Below are positions 18,018 through 26,545 of a stretch of DNA of 64,000 bases, in pieces (the first letter of the stretch is position 1; each line of letters starts with the position of its first letter). The stretch covers positions 1 through 64,000 of the forward strand of contig NZ_JAPCID010000023.1 in the NCBI RefSeq assembly GCF_027587175.1, given 5' to 3'. A program made the translations under genes and the position numbers. Origin of the DNA: Solirubrobacter deserti (lineage in GTDB: Bacteria > Actinomycetota > Thermoleophilia > Solirubrobacterales > Solirubrobacteraceae). The notes beneath the pieces were generated by a model. That model saw only the letters and a list, made by a program, of their open reading frames with translations, was not told where the DNA came from and ran no database searches.

Positions 18018-18775
18018 GTGCGGCGGCTCGTCCTCCTTCTCGCGCTCGTCCTCGCCGCGTGCGGTGGCGGCGAGCCGGGCGACGAGGAGGTCCTCCGCGA
18101 AGTCGAGCGCAGCTACGCGCAGGAGACACCGCCGCTGCCGGGGGACGCGGCCACCGAGGCGCCGGTCGATCAGCGGTCGGTCGAGGCGTTCGTGCGCGAC
18201 TACCAGCGGCTGGCTTCTTCGCTGACGAGCCCGCCGCGGGCGCCGCACGGCGGATCGAGACCGCCTACGAGCGCGAGTGGGAGGAGCCGGCCAAGGTCGC
18301 GACGCGCTACGACGAGCTCGAGCTGCTCGCGTACGACCGTGAACGAGTGTGGTTCTCCGACATCGAGCGCGACGTCCTCGAGGGCAACGACGTCTACGTG
18401 AGCGCGTTCGCGGAATGGGCGCGGATCTCGCGCGGCGCGTTCGAGCCGCGCAACGTGCGCGAGCGCTGGCGCGGCGAACGGGCGACGATCAGCTTCGAGC
18501 TCGACGGCACCGCGCACTCGGTCCGCGCCGCTCCGCAGGGCGACTTCCTCGACCTCTGCGTGCTCGACGGCATCAACCGGCTGATCGACGGCCGGCGCTT
18601 CGAGGTCCACCGCGCCGACGGGGCGCTCGGCCAGGTCGCGTTCGTCGTCGCGCTCACGGCGCGCGAGAAGCGCGCGCTCGAGCGGCGCGACTGGGCGTTC
18701 GCCACGCCCGCCCAGCTGCGTCAGACGTTCGGCTACGGCCAGACCACCGAGGGCGGCGCCCCGGCCCCCTGCTAG
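18018..18775 (+). pseudogene. Lipoprotein gene with a frameshift
   Basis: A GTG at 18018 opens a lipoprotein (MRRLVLLLALVLAACGGGE, lipobox Cys15) that reads sensibly to about residue 66 (VEAFVRDYQRLA). The sense then moves to another frame at about 18213, continuing FFADEPAAGAARRIETAYER to a stop at 18775. Adding one base near 18213 would restore a single protein of about 250 residues. The downstream part is charged and soluble with two or three strands; I do not recognise the family. Either a true inactivating indel or a sequencing error. Its stop overlaps the end of the convergent dehydrogenase by four bases. Confidence 0.65.
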
Positions 18776-19773
18776 AAGCGCACGCTGTACTTGGCGGGCT
18801 GCGGGTCGTGCAGGCGGCCGGCGAGCGCGTCGGGCAGCTGGTCGAGGGTGATCTCCGGGCCCACCAGGTCGGCCCACGGGTACTCGCCCGCGGCCAGCAC
18901 TTCCAGCGCCCGCGCGAGGTAGCGGGGCGCGTGGTGGTAAGTGCCCAGCAGCGTGACCTCCTCGTAGTGCACGCGCGCGGTGGGGACGGTGAACGTCGTG
19001 CCGCGCGCGCAGCCGCCGAACAGGTTCACCGTGCCGCCGGGCGCGGCCATCGCAACGGCGAGCTCCCACGCCTCGGGGCGCCCGACGGCCTCCAGCACGA
19101 GGTCGGCGTCGCCGCCCTGCTCGATGTCCTGCGGCCCGCGCGTGGCGATCACGGTCTTGGCGGCGCCGAAGCGCGTGGCCAGCTCCAGCCGTTCCGGGTG
19201 CGGGTCGAGCACCGTCGGCCTGGCGCCCGCGCTCGCCGCCAGCGCGCACAGCATCAGGCCGAGCGAGCCGCCGCCGAGGATCGTGACCCGCTCGGGCACC
19301 TCGACGACGTCCAGCGCGTGGACCGCGCAGGCCAGCGGCTCGGCGATCGGCGCCAGCGCGAGCGGCACGCCGTCCGGGATCGGGTGCAGGTTCTTCGCGA
19401 CCAGCCGCGCCGGCAGCAGCACCTTCTCCGCGAACCCGCCGAGCACGTACAGCAGGTCCTCGCACAGCGACTCGCGTCCGCGCCGGCACTGGCGGCACTC
19501 GCCGCACGGGGCGGAGTTGCCGCAGAAGACGACGTCGCCGACCTGCACCGTGTCGACGCCTTCGCCGACGGCCTCGATCGTGCCCGCGAACTCGTGGCCG
19601 AGCCGCGCCGGGAACGGGCCCAGCGACGGATGCCCGCGCAGCAGCGACTTGACGTCGGTGTGGCAGGACGCCGCCGCGCCGACTTGCAGCACCGCCTCGC
19701 CCGGACCCGCGACGGGATCGGCGACCTCCTCGACGCGCAGGTCGCCCGGCGCATGGACCAGCGCGGCCCTCAT
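18772..19773 (-). CDS. Zinc-dependent alcohol/polyol dehydrogenase (last gene of mtn operon)
   Basis: 333 residues of the medium-chain dehydrogenase family. Catalytic zinc ligands: Cys in SCHTD and His-Glu in RLGHEFAG. Structural zinc: CGECRQCRRGRESLC. NAD(P)-binding Gly motif ILGGGSLGLM. All key residues are present, so it should be active. It is the seventh gene of the operon starting at 26488 and overlaps the second dehydrogenase by four bases. Closest in style to sorbitol/threonine dehydrogenases. Position suggests it works on a methylthio-sugar phosphate or on a product such as methylthio-acetaldehyde; the sequence cannot decide this. Confidence 0.85.
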   Translation of the reverse strand: MRAALVHAPGDLRVEEVADPVAGPGEAVLQVGAAASCHTDVKSLLRGHPSLGPFPARLGHEFAGTIEAVGEGVDTVQVGDVVFCGNSAPCGECRQCRRGRESLCEDLLYVLGGFAEKVLLPARLVAKNLHPIPDGVPLALAPIAEPLACAVHALDVVEVPERVTILGGGSLGLMLCALAASAGARPTVLDPHPERLELATRFGAAKTVIATRGPQDIEQGGDADLVLEAVGRPEAWELAVAMAAPGGTVNLFGGCARGTTFTVPTARVHYEEVTLLGTYHHAPRYLARALEVLAAGEYPWADLVGPEITLDQLPDALAGRLHDPQPAKYSVRF

Positions 19774-20753
19774 GCGGCGGTCACGACGACCTTGATGCCC
19801 TCGCGGCTGCGCGCCGCGGCCAGCGCCGCCTCGGTCTCCTCCAGCGGGAACCGGTGCGTGATCAGCTTGTCGGCGGAGATCTTGCCGTCGGCGATCAGCT
19901 GCAGCGCGGCCCGCGTGTCGCGCGGCCCGGCCGAGTAGGACGCCTGGATCTCCAGCTCGCGGAAGAAGAGGTCGTCGACGCCGAAGTCACGCCGCTCCCC
20001 AGGGCCGCTGGGCGCGAACAGCTGGATGATCCCGCCGCGGTCAGCGCTCGCCACCGCCAGCTCCCACGCGGCCGCGGCGCCCGTCGCCAGCATGACGACC
20101 GTGGGCGAGCCGACCGCCCCGTGCACCGGCTCCACGCCGTGCGCGCCCAACTCGGTGGCCAGCGCGCGCCGGTCCTCGCGCGGCTCGGCCACCGTCACCT
20201 CCGCGCCACGCGCGAGCGCCGCCTGGGCGATCAGCAGACCCATCTGCCCGCCGCCGACCACGAGCAGCCGGGTGTCCGAGTCGACCCGCGCTCGGTCCAG
20301 CCCGCGCACGCAGCAGGCGAGCGGCTCGATCAGCGTCGCCGCCTCGTCTGAGACATGGTCCGGCAGCGGCAGCAGATCGAGGGACGCGTTCAGCGCCGGC
20401 ACGAGGATCAGCTCGCTGAACCCGCCGGGCTCGATCCGCGTCGCCTTGAACGTGTCGCACAGCGTCTCGTGCCCGCGGCGGCAGAACTCGCACTCGCCGC
20501 ACGGCACGTGGTGGTGCACGAACACGCGCGTGCCCGGCTGCGGCAGCTCCTCGCCCCGCGCGTCGACCACCACGCCGACGGGCTCGTGGCCGAGCACGAG
20601 CGGCGCGCGCGGGTCCTGGTACCACTGCATGAGGTCTGAGCCGCAGATGCCGCACGCGCGCATCGCGACGAGCACCTCGCCCGGTCCGGGCCGCGGCACC
20701 TCGCGCTCCTCGAGCCGCACCTCGCCCTGCCCGTAGTAGACGGCCGCCCTCAC
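19770..20753 (-). CDS. Zinc-dependent alcohol/polyol dehydrogenase (next to mtnA)
   Basis: 327 residues from a GTG overlapping the mtnA stop. Catalytic zinc: CGICGSD and VLGHEPVG. Structural zinc: CGECEFCRRGHETLC. Nucleotide-binding motif VVGGGQMGLL. The C-terminal DDLFFRELEIQASYSAGPRD resembles sorbitol and L-threonine dehydrogenases. It is a paralogue of the gene at 18772 but clearly diverged, suggesting two successive oxidoreductase steps. Tight coupling to mtnA makes a methylthioribulose-derived substrate the leading idea. Confidence 0.87.
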   Translation of the reverse strand: MRAAVYYGQGEVRLEEREVPRPGPGEVLVAMRACGICGSDLMQWYQDPRAPLVLGHEPVGVVVDARGEELPQPGTRVFVHHHVPCGECEFCRRGHETLCDTFKATRIEPGGFSELILVPALNASLDLLPLPDHVSDEAATLIEPLACCVRGLDRARVDSDTRLLVVGGGQMGLLIAQAALARGAEVTVAEPREDRRALATELGAHGVEPVHGAVGSPTVVMLATGAAAAWELAVASADRGGIIQLFAPSGPGERRDFGVDDLFFRELEIQASYSAGPRDTRAALQLIADGKISADKLITHRFPLEETEAALAAARSREGIKVVVTAA

Positions 20754-21706
20754 GCCACGACCCCCGCGATCGCCGGGCCGAACGGCGCGCGGAGCACGCC
20801 CGCGTCGGTGATCAGGCCGGTGATCAATGAGGACGGCGTCACGTCGAAGGCGGGATTCCACACGCGCGTGCTCTCTTGCAACCCGGCGATCGAGCGGACC
20901 TCGGACCCGTCGCGCTCCTCGATCTCGATCACGGCGCCGTGCGGCGTCGCGGGATCCAGGGTGGAGCGCGGCGCGGCAACGTAGAACGGCACCTCGTGGT
21001 GGCGCGCCGCGATCGCGAGCGCGTACGTCCCGATCTTGTTCGCGGTGTCGCCGTTGGCCGCGATCCGGTCGGCGCCGACGATCACGGCGTCGATCTGCCC
21101 GCTCGCCAGCAGCGCCGGCGCGGCGCCGTCCGGGAGCACGGTCACGGGGATGCCGGCGTCGTCGAGCTCCCACGCGGTCAGCCGCGCGCCCTGCAGCAGC
21201 GGGCGCGTCTCGCACGCGAACACCTCCACGGGCTCGCCCGCCTGCTGCTTGGCGTAGACGACGCCAAGCGCCGTTCCCCAGCCCGCGGTCGCGAGCCGGC
21301 CCGTGTTGCAGACCGTGAGGATCCGCGAGGCGTCCGACAACTCCGCACGCCCGAACTCGCCGATGGCTTCGCAGGCGGCGATGTCCTCGTGCAGGATCGC
21401 GAGCGCCTCGGCCTCGCGGTCCGGCGCCGCGAGCACGCGCTGCACCGCCCAGCGCAGGTTGACCGCCGTCGGCCGCGCGGACGCGATCCGCTCGATCGCC
21501 GCGTCGTCGTCCCCCGCCAGGAGCACGCCGAGCGCGCCCGTCACGCCGATCGCCGGCGCCCCGCGCACGGCCAGCCGCTGGATCGCCTCCACCACCTCGT
21601 CTGCCGTCTGGAGCCGGATCACCCGCTCCTGCGCGGGCAACAACGTCTGGTCGATGATCTCGATCGCGTCCCCGGTCCAGCCCACCGCGGTCCGCACAGC
21701 CATCAT
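20750..21706 (-). CDS. mtnA: S-methyl-5-thioribose-1-phosphate isomerase MtnA
   Basis: 318 residues starting MMAVRTAVGWTGDAIEIIDQ. Family marks: RGAPAIGVTGALGV, the catalytic Cys in RILTVCNTGRLATAGWGTAL, ACETRPLLQGARLTAWEL and the catalytic Asp in VIVGADRIAANGDTANKIGT. It converts methylthioribose-1-phosphate to methylthioribulose-1-phosphate in methionine salvage. Length is normal (family about 320-370). It overlaps mtnK by ATGA and the next dehydrogenase by GTGA. Annotation as eIF2B-like is ruled out by the full set of MtnA active-site motifs. Confidence 0.95.
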   Translation of the reverse strand: MMAVRTAVGWTGDAIEIIDQTLLPAQERVIRLQTADEVVEAIQRLAVRGAPAIGVTGALGVLLAGDDDAAIERIASARPTAVNLRWAVQRVLAAPDREAEALAILHEDIAACEAIGEFGRAELSDASRILTVCNTGRLATAGWGTALGVVYAKQQAGEPVEVFACETRPLLQGARLTAWELDDAGIPVTVLPDGAAPALLASGQIDAVIVGADRIAANGDTANKIGTYALAIAARHHEVPFYVAAPRSTLDPATPHGAVIEIEERDGSEVRSIAGLQESTRVWNPAFDVTPSSLITGLITDAGVLRAPFGPAIAGVVA

Positions 21707-22926
21707 CCTCGTGCCACCTCCTCGCGCGCGATGGCGCTCACTTCCCCGGCCGTCTCCGGCCGATCCAGCAGGAGCCGCTTGACCGTCTCGATCACGGCGC
21801 GCCCGGCGACCGCGCGCGGCTCGACATCCAACGTCTCGAGGTCCGGCACGTGCGCGAGCCCGACGATCCGGCGCGCGGCCTCGGTGGCCGCGAACGCCGC
21901 CGCGTCGCGCTGCGTCTGCGCCAGCCAGCGCTCCAGGAACGGCTCGTTGAACACGCGCGGGTCGACGACCCCCGGCCACAGCGCGCGGAACTCCGCCTCG
22001 AACGCGTCCCACAGCTGCTCGAACAGCGTCGCCGCCCAGGCGCCGTGCTCCTCGCGGCCGAGCACCGCGTCGCGCGCCATCGTGACGATGAAATTCGACC
22101 ACGGCAGCGCGAGGTCGAACGCGATCGGCCCGTAGAACGCGAACTCGGAGTCGAAGGCGCGCGTGGACCCGTCCTTGACCATCACGGAGCCGGTGTGGAG
22201 GTCGCCGTGCAGCAGCGCCTCGGCGCGGGTCATGAACGCGTACTTGAGCTCGCCCGCGGCGGCCTTGAGCTCGGGCGTCTGCAACGAGGCGGCCGCGTCC
22301 GCGAGCTCGTCCTGGAACCAGTTGCGGTCGGCGCCGCTGAACGGCTCGGTGAGCACGAGATCCTCGGTGATCTCGCACAGGTCCGGGTTGATCGCAGCGG
22401 CCGTGAGCCACTTGAGCTCCTTGGCCTCGACCCCGAACAGCGACGTGTGGAACGCGACCCGCGCGACGTAGCGGCCGACGTCGCCCGCCGCGCTGTCGTG
22501 ACGCTCACCGTCGGTCAGCGCGCCGCGCCACACGCGGTGGTCGGTCAGGTCCTCCATCGCGAGGATGTAGCGCTCGGCGTCGAAGCCGTAGAAGGCGGGC
22601 AGGTACTCGGCCGCGAAGCGCCCGTGCACCGCGTAGGCGCGCGCCTCGGCGACGGCGCGCTCGGGCGTGAACGGCCACGACGGACCGACCAGGCGCACGT
22701 ACGGCAGCGCCTGCTTGAGCACGATCCCGCGGCCGCCGCCGTCCTGGCAGACGAAGACGAGGTTGAGGTTGCCGTCACCGACCTCGGTGACGTCGAGGCT
22801 CGACGTGTCGACGCGGTCCGCCAGCTCGGGGCGCGCGTCGATGTACGCCGCGACCTTCTCCGGCTCGAGCAGCTCGTACGTAGTCGACCGGTGGGGCTGC
22901 CGCCCCCCCGAGACCCCCCCGCTCAC
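21703..22926 (-). CDS. mtnK: S-methyl-5-thioribose kinase MtnK
   Basis: 407 residues from a GTG at 22926 that overlaps the permease stop. APH/choline-kinase fold: DGNLNLVFVC then VLKQALPYVR for ATP binding, and the catalytic loop LLHGDLHTGSVMV with FDSEFAFYGPIAFD. These are diagnostic of MtnK. It phosphorylates methylthioribose to methylthioribose-1-phosphate. The first ten codons contain two G7 tracts, and no other start codon is available before the conserved TTYELLEPEKV. Following a sugar-type importer and preceding mtnA, it indicates uptake of external methylthioribose. Confidence 0.95.
   Translation of the reverse strand: MSGGVSGGRQPHRSTTYELLEPEKVAAYIDARPELADRVDTSSLDVTEVGDGNLNLVFVCQDGGGRGIVLKQALPYVRLVGPSWPFTPERAVAEARAYAVHGRFAAEYLPAFYGFDAERYILAMEDLTDHRVWRGALTDGERHDSAAGDVGRYVARVAFHTSLFGVEAKELKWLTAAAINPDLCEITEDLVLTEPFSGADRNWFQDELADAAASLQTPELKAAAGELKYAFMTRAEALLHGDLHTGSVMVKDGSTRAFDSEFAFYGPIAFDLALPWSNFIVTMARDAVLGREEHGAWAATLFEQLWDAFEAEFRALWPGVVDPRVFNEPFLERWLAQTQRDAAAFAATEAARRIVGLAHVPDLETLDVEPRAVAGRAVIETVKRLLLDRPETAGEVSAIAREEVARG
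22903..22920. repeat. Two seven-base homopolymer tracts at the mtnK start
   Basis: C7 at 22903-22909 and C7 at 22914-22920 on the plus strand, i.e. two G7 runs in codons 3-9 of mtnK. Loss or gain of one base in either would shift the whole kinase out of frame. The tracts are short for classical phase variation. Confidence 0.6.
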
Positions 22927-23945
22927 CGCAGCTTCCTGACGCCGAAGGTGAGCAGCAGCGCGACCATGAGGACGACCCCCTTGACGAAGTCCTGCGTGTA
23001 GTACGGGAAGTTCTTGATCGTGAGCCCGTTGAGCATGATCCCGAGGAACACTGCCCCGATCGTGGTGCCGAGGATGTTCGGGCGGTTGACCGCGAGGACG
23101 GCATACCCGACAAGGGCCGCGGCGACCGCGTCGAGCAGGAACGGGCTGCCCGCGCCGACGTCGCCCTCGCCGATCCGCGCGGCGAGGATGATGCCGCCGA
23201 GCGAGGCCAGCACGCCGCTGATGATGTAGGCGATCATCCGCACCCGGTCGACCCGGATGCCCGCCAGCCGTGCGGCCTCGAGGTTGCCGCCGACGGCGTA
23301 GAACTGCCGGCCCCAGCGCGTGCGCTCCATCACGACCCAGAGCACGATCGCCACGACGGCGAAGATGATGATCGGGAACGGGATCTCGCCGAACAGGCGC
23401 CCGCGGCCCAGGTACAGGAAGGCGTCGGTGAAGACGCCGGTGTACTCGGTGCCGTCCAGGACGAGGCCGGTCGAGATCGACTGGCCCTCGGACGGCAGCA
23501 GTTGCACGCCCTGGAGCACGAACAGCATGCCGAGCGTGGCCAGCAGGTCGGGCACTCGCAGCCGCACGATCAGCGCGCCGTTGAGCGCGCCGATCAGCAG
23601 GCCGCCGAGCAGCGCGACGGGCACGACGGCGATCGTCGGCCACGCGAACATCACCAGGCAGATCGCGCACAGCATCACGGTGAAGCCGGCGTTGGCGCCG
23701 ATCGAGAGGTCGAAGCCGCCGACCACCATCGAGATCGTCACGCCCAGCCCGATGATCCCGACGATCGAGATGGACTGGAGGATGGAAACGATGTTGTTGA
23801 ACGAGCGGAACGAAGGTTCTGTCACCGCGAAATAGACCGTCACACCGGCAAACAAGGCCAGCAGCCCATAACGCAAGATGAGTCGCTCGACGCCGGGGGC
23901 GGCGCCGACCTCGATCGGTCGCGCGGGCTGCTCTTGGGTGCTCAT
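22923..23945 (-). CDS. Sugar-type (RbsC-like) ABC permease, putative methylthioribose importer
   Basis: 340 residues, about ten membrane helices, starting MSTQEQPARPIEVGAAPGVE. The RbsC/MglC hallmarks GGFDLSIGANAGF and AVGGNLEAARLAGIRVDR are present. Between the ATPase (overlap ATGA at 23942) and mtnK (overlap GTGA at 22923). Forms the homodimeric channel of the operon's importer. Substrate assignment to methylthioribose rests on the adjacent kinase and isomerase. Confidence 0.92.
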   Translation of the reverse strand: MSTQEQPARPIEVGAAPGVERLILRYGLLALFAGVTVYFAVTEPSFRSFNNIVSILQSISIVGIIGLGVTISMVVGGFDLSIGANAGFTVMLCAICLVMFAWPTIAVVPVALLGGLLIGALNGALIVRLRVPDLLATLGMLFVLQGVQLLPSEGQSISTGLVLDGTEYTGVFTDAFLYLGRGRLFGEIPFPIIIFAVVAIVLWVVMERTRWGRQFYAVGGNLEAARLAGIRVDRVRMIAYIISGVLASLGGIILAARIGEGDVGAGSPFLLDAVAAALVGYAVLAVNRPNILGTTIGAVFLGIMLNGLTIKNFPYYTQDFVKGVVLMVALLLTFGVRKLR

Positions 23946-25417
23946 GCGTTCATCGCCAACGTCAGGGCCTCACGGCTCGCGTCGGCCGCGAGCACGTCCT
24001 GCACGACCGAGCCGTGCGAGAGGACCACGATACGATCGGCCACCTCGAGCACCTCGTCGACGTCCGCGCTGGCGACGACGATCGCCGCGCCCGCCGACAG
24101 CTCGCGCACCTTGGCCGCGATGTCGCGGCGGGCGCCGAGGTCGACACCGCGGAACGGCTCGTCGAGGGCCAGCACCCGCGCGGGCTTGAGCAGCCAGCGG
24201 CCGACGACGACCTTCTGCTGGTTGCCGCCCGACAGCGACTCGATCGGCGCCTCCGGGCCGGCCGTACGCACGCGCAGGTCGCGGATGAGGTCGATCACGC
24301 GGCGGCGCTCGTTGCCGGCCTGCGTGAAGAAGCGCCGGACGAGCGCGAGCGTCGCGTTGCCGCGTACGCTCCAGCCCGGGATCAGCGCCTGCGCGGCGCG
24401 GTCTTCGGGCACGAGGTGCACCCCGTGGCCGATCGCCTCGGCGGGGTGCTGCGGGCGGATCGGCCGGCCGTCGAGCGTGATCGTGCCCTCGGGCAGCGGG
24501 CTCAGGCCGAACAGCGCGCCCAGCAGCTCGGACTTGCCGGCGCCGATCAGCCCGGTGAGGCCGAGCACCTCGCCCTCTTTGAGGTCCAGGTCGAACGGCT
24601 CGCTGTGCGCGAACAGCCGCGCACCCTCGATCCGGACGATCGCCTCGCCGGCGACGTGCCCGGAGGGCCGCTGGATCTCCTCGGCCAGCTCGCCGAGCAT
24701 CGCGTTCACGACGTCCTCGCGCGTGAAGGGCTTGGCGAACGTCGCCACCAGCTGGCCGTCGCGCATCACCGCGACCCGGTCGGCCAGCGCGTCGACCTCG
24801 CCGAGCCGGTGCGAGACGTACAGGATCGCGACGCCCTGCTCACGGAGCTTGCGGACGACGTCGAACAGCCGCTCGGCCTCGGCGGTGGAGAGCGCGGACG
24901 TCGGCTCGTCGAGGATCAGCAGGCGCGGTTGCTGGGCGAGCGAGCGCGCGACCGCGATCAGCTGGCGTTCGGAGACGCCCAGCCGTGTGACGTCGTCGAG
25001 TAGCGTGGCGTCGCTCAGGTGCAGGCCGAGGCCCTCGGCCACCGCGCGGGCGCGCGGCAGCAGTCGGCGCGGCGAGGCCCACGCGCCGTCCTCCCCGCTC
25101 GCGAGCCGGTCCAGCGTGAGGTTCTCGGCGGTGCTCAGTCCGGGGATCGTCCACTCCGATGCGTGTTGGTGCACGGTCTCCACACCCGCGCGGCGGGCGT
25201 CGAGCGGCGAGTGGAAGCGGGTGGGCTCACCGTCGACGAGCACTTCGCCCGTGTCGGGCGCGAGCGCGCCCGACAGGATCTTGTTCAGCGTCGACTTGCC
25301 CGCCCCGTTGGCGCCGACGACGGCGAGCACCTCGCCCGCCGCCGGCTCCAGGCTCACCCCGCGCAGCGCCTGCGTGGAGCCGAACGACTTCGCGACTTCA
25401 CGCAGCGCAACGGTCAT
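23942..25417 (-). CDS. Sugar-type (RbsA-like) ABC double ATPase, putative methylthioribose importer
   Basis: 491 residues with two ABC modules. Module 1: Walker A GANGAGKST, signature LGVSERQLIAVARSLA, Walker B LLILDEPTSALS. Module 2: GLIGAGKSE, LSGGNQQKVVVGRWLL and VLALDEPFRGVDLG. This is the RbsA/MglA/XylG arrangement. It starts one base before the binding-protein stop's neighbour and overlaps the permease by four bases. Energises uptake through the 22923 permease. Confidence 0.94.
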   Translation of the reverse strand: MTVALREVAKSFGSTQALRGVSLEPAAGEVLAVVGANGAGKSTLNKILSGALAPDTGEVLVDGEPTRFHSPLDARRAGVETVHQHASEWTIPGLSTAENLTLDRLASGEDGAWASPRRLLPRARAVAEGLGLHLSDATLLDDVTRLGVSERQLIAVARSLAQQPRLLILDEPTSALSTAEAERLFDVVRKLREQGVAILYVSHRLGEVDALADRVAVMRDGQLVATFAKPFTREDVVNAMLGELAEEIQRPSGHVAGEAIVRIEGARLFAHSEPFDLDLKEGEVLGLTGLIGAGKSELLGALFGLSPLPEGTITLDGRPIRPQHPAEAIGHGVHLVPEDRAAQALIPGWSVRGNATLALVRRFFTQAGNERRRVIDLIRDLRVRTAGPEAPIESLSGGNQQKVVVGRWLLKPARVLALDEPFRGVDLGARRDIAAKVRELSAGAAIVVASADVDEVLEVADRIVVLSHGSVVQDVLAADASREALTLAMNA

Positions 25418-26488
25418 CTAGGACTTGGGAATCCAGTCGGCCGTGGCCGTGTCCTGCGTGTTGAGCTCGGGCAGCTTGGCGCGCAGATCCTCGAGCGTCT
25501 TGACCGAGTTCTCCCTGAGGAAGTCCTGTGTGATCAGCGACGGCGGGACGAGCACGTCGGTGTCGATCGGGTCGCCGTTGAGCTTGAGCGCGGCGGCGCG
25601 CACCGCGACGCGGCCGACGTTGGCCGGGTCGGTGGCGATCGTCGCCACCCACGGGCTGCCCTCCTTGGTCATCACGCCGATGTCCGGTGTGGAGATGTCG
25701 GCGCCGTAGACCTTCACGTCGGTCTTGTTGGCGGCCTCGAGCGCGTTCACGACGCCCTTGGCGAACTCGTCGTAGGGCGCGAGTACGGCCTTGAGCTCCG
25801 GGTTGGCGGTGATGACCGCGTTCGCCTGCTCCTGCGTGTCGTTGGCCGTGGAATCGGAGACCTCGCCGAACTGGGCGACCTCCTTGATGGCGGAGTTCGC
25901 CTTCTTGACCTCGTCCCAGCCGCGGTTGCGGCGGTCCAGCGGCGCGAAGCCCGGCACGTACACGTAGCCGACCTCGCCCTCGCCGCCGATGCCCTTGACG
26001 AGCTCCTCGCCGATGCGCGTGCCCGCTTCCTCGTCGGACTGCTGGATCTCGACGACCTCGGGGTTGTCGTTCTCGACGTCGAACACGACGACCGGGATGC
26101 CGGCTTTGACGGCGTCGTCGATCAGCGGGTTGACGGTGGTCGCGAGGCCGTGGTCGACGATGATCGCGTCCGGCTTGGAGTCGATCGCGCGCTGCAGGTC
26201 GGTCGCGTGCTGGTCGTTGTTGTTGCGCGCGTCGGAGATGCGCAGGTCGATGTTGAGCGCCTTCGCCTGCTCCTCGGCGCCCAGCAGCCACTGCTGGAAG
26301 AAGTCGCCCGACGCGAGCTGGCGCACGAGCGCGACCTCCACGCCCGCCTGGAACTTCTCGGGCAGCTGGGCGGCCTGCTCGGTGGCGGCCGGCGTGGCCG
26401 TGCCCTCGTCGGACGCCGTCGACGACGTGTTGTCGCCGCAGCCGGCGAGCATGAGCACCGCGGCGAGCGCGACGAGGGATTTACGCAT
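25418..26488 (-). CDS. Sugar-binding lipoprotein (RbsB-like), putative methylthioribose-binding
   Basis: 356 residues. Signal peptide MRKSLVALAAVLMLAGCGD with a textbook lipobox (LAGC, Cys17) and GGAGGT about ten bases before the ATG. The mature protein is a periplasmic-binding fold of the ribose/AI-2 group: DLQRAIDSKPDAIIVDHG and IPVVVFDVENDNPEVV. First gene of the operon through 18772. The ATPase gene begins directly after its stop. The candidate operator at 26519-26534 lies 31-46 bases before the start. Confidence 0.92.
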   Translation of the reverse strand: MRKSLVALAAVLMLAGCGDNTSSTASDEGTATPAATEQAAQLPEKFQAGVEVALVRQLASGDFFQQWLLGAEEQAKALNIDLRISDARNNNDQHATDLQRAIDSKPDAIIVDHGLATTVNPLIDDAVKAGIPVVVFDVENDNPEVVEIQQSDEEAGTRIGEELVKGIGGEGEVGYVYVPGFAPLDRRNRGWDEVKKANSAIKEVAQFGEVSDSTANDTQEQANAVITANPELKAVLAPYDEFAKGVVNALEAANKTDVKVYGADISTPDIGVMTKEGSPWVATIATDPANVGRVAVRAAALKLNGDPIDTDVLVPPSLITQDFLRENSVKTLEDLRAKLPELNTQDTATADWIPKS

Positions 26489-26518
26489 TGCGGTTGGGAC
26501 CTCCGAGAAAAAGGCGAG

Positions 26519-26534
26519 AAAGCCGATCAGGTTT
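26519..26534. promoter_or_regulatory. Candidate operator AAACCTGATCGGCTTT before the mtn operon
   Basis: Read on the minus strand, this 16-mer differs at one position from AAACCCGATCGGCTTT at 9666-9681. It is in the 57-bp gap between the Rrf2 regulator gene and the binding-protein gene, close enough to the start to block transcription. A TAGACT further upstream could be a -10 element but I could not place a convincing -35. Confidence 0.5.
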
Positions 26535-26545
26535 AGCGCGCCAGT

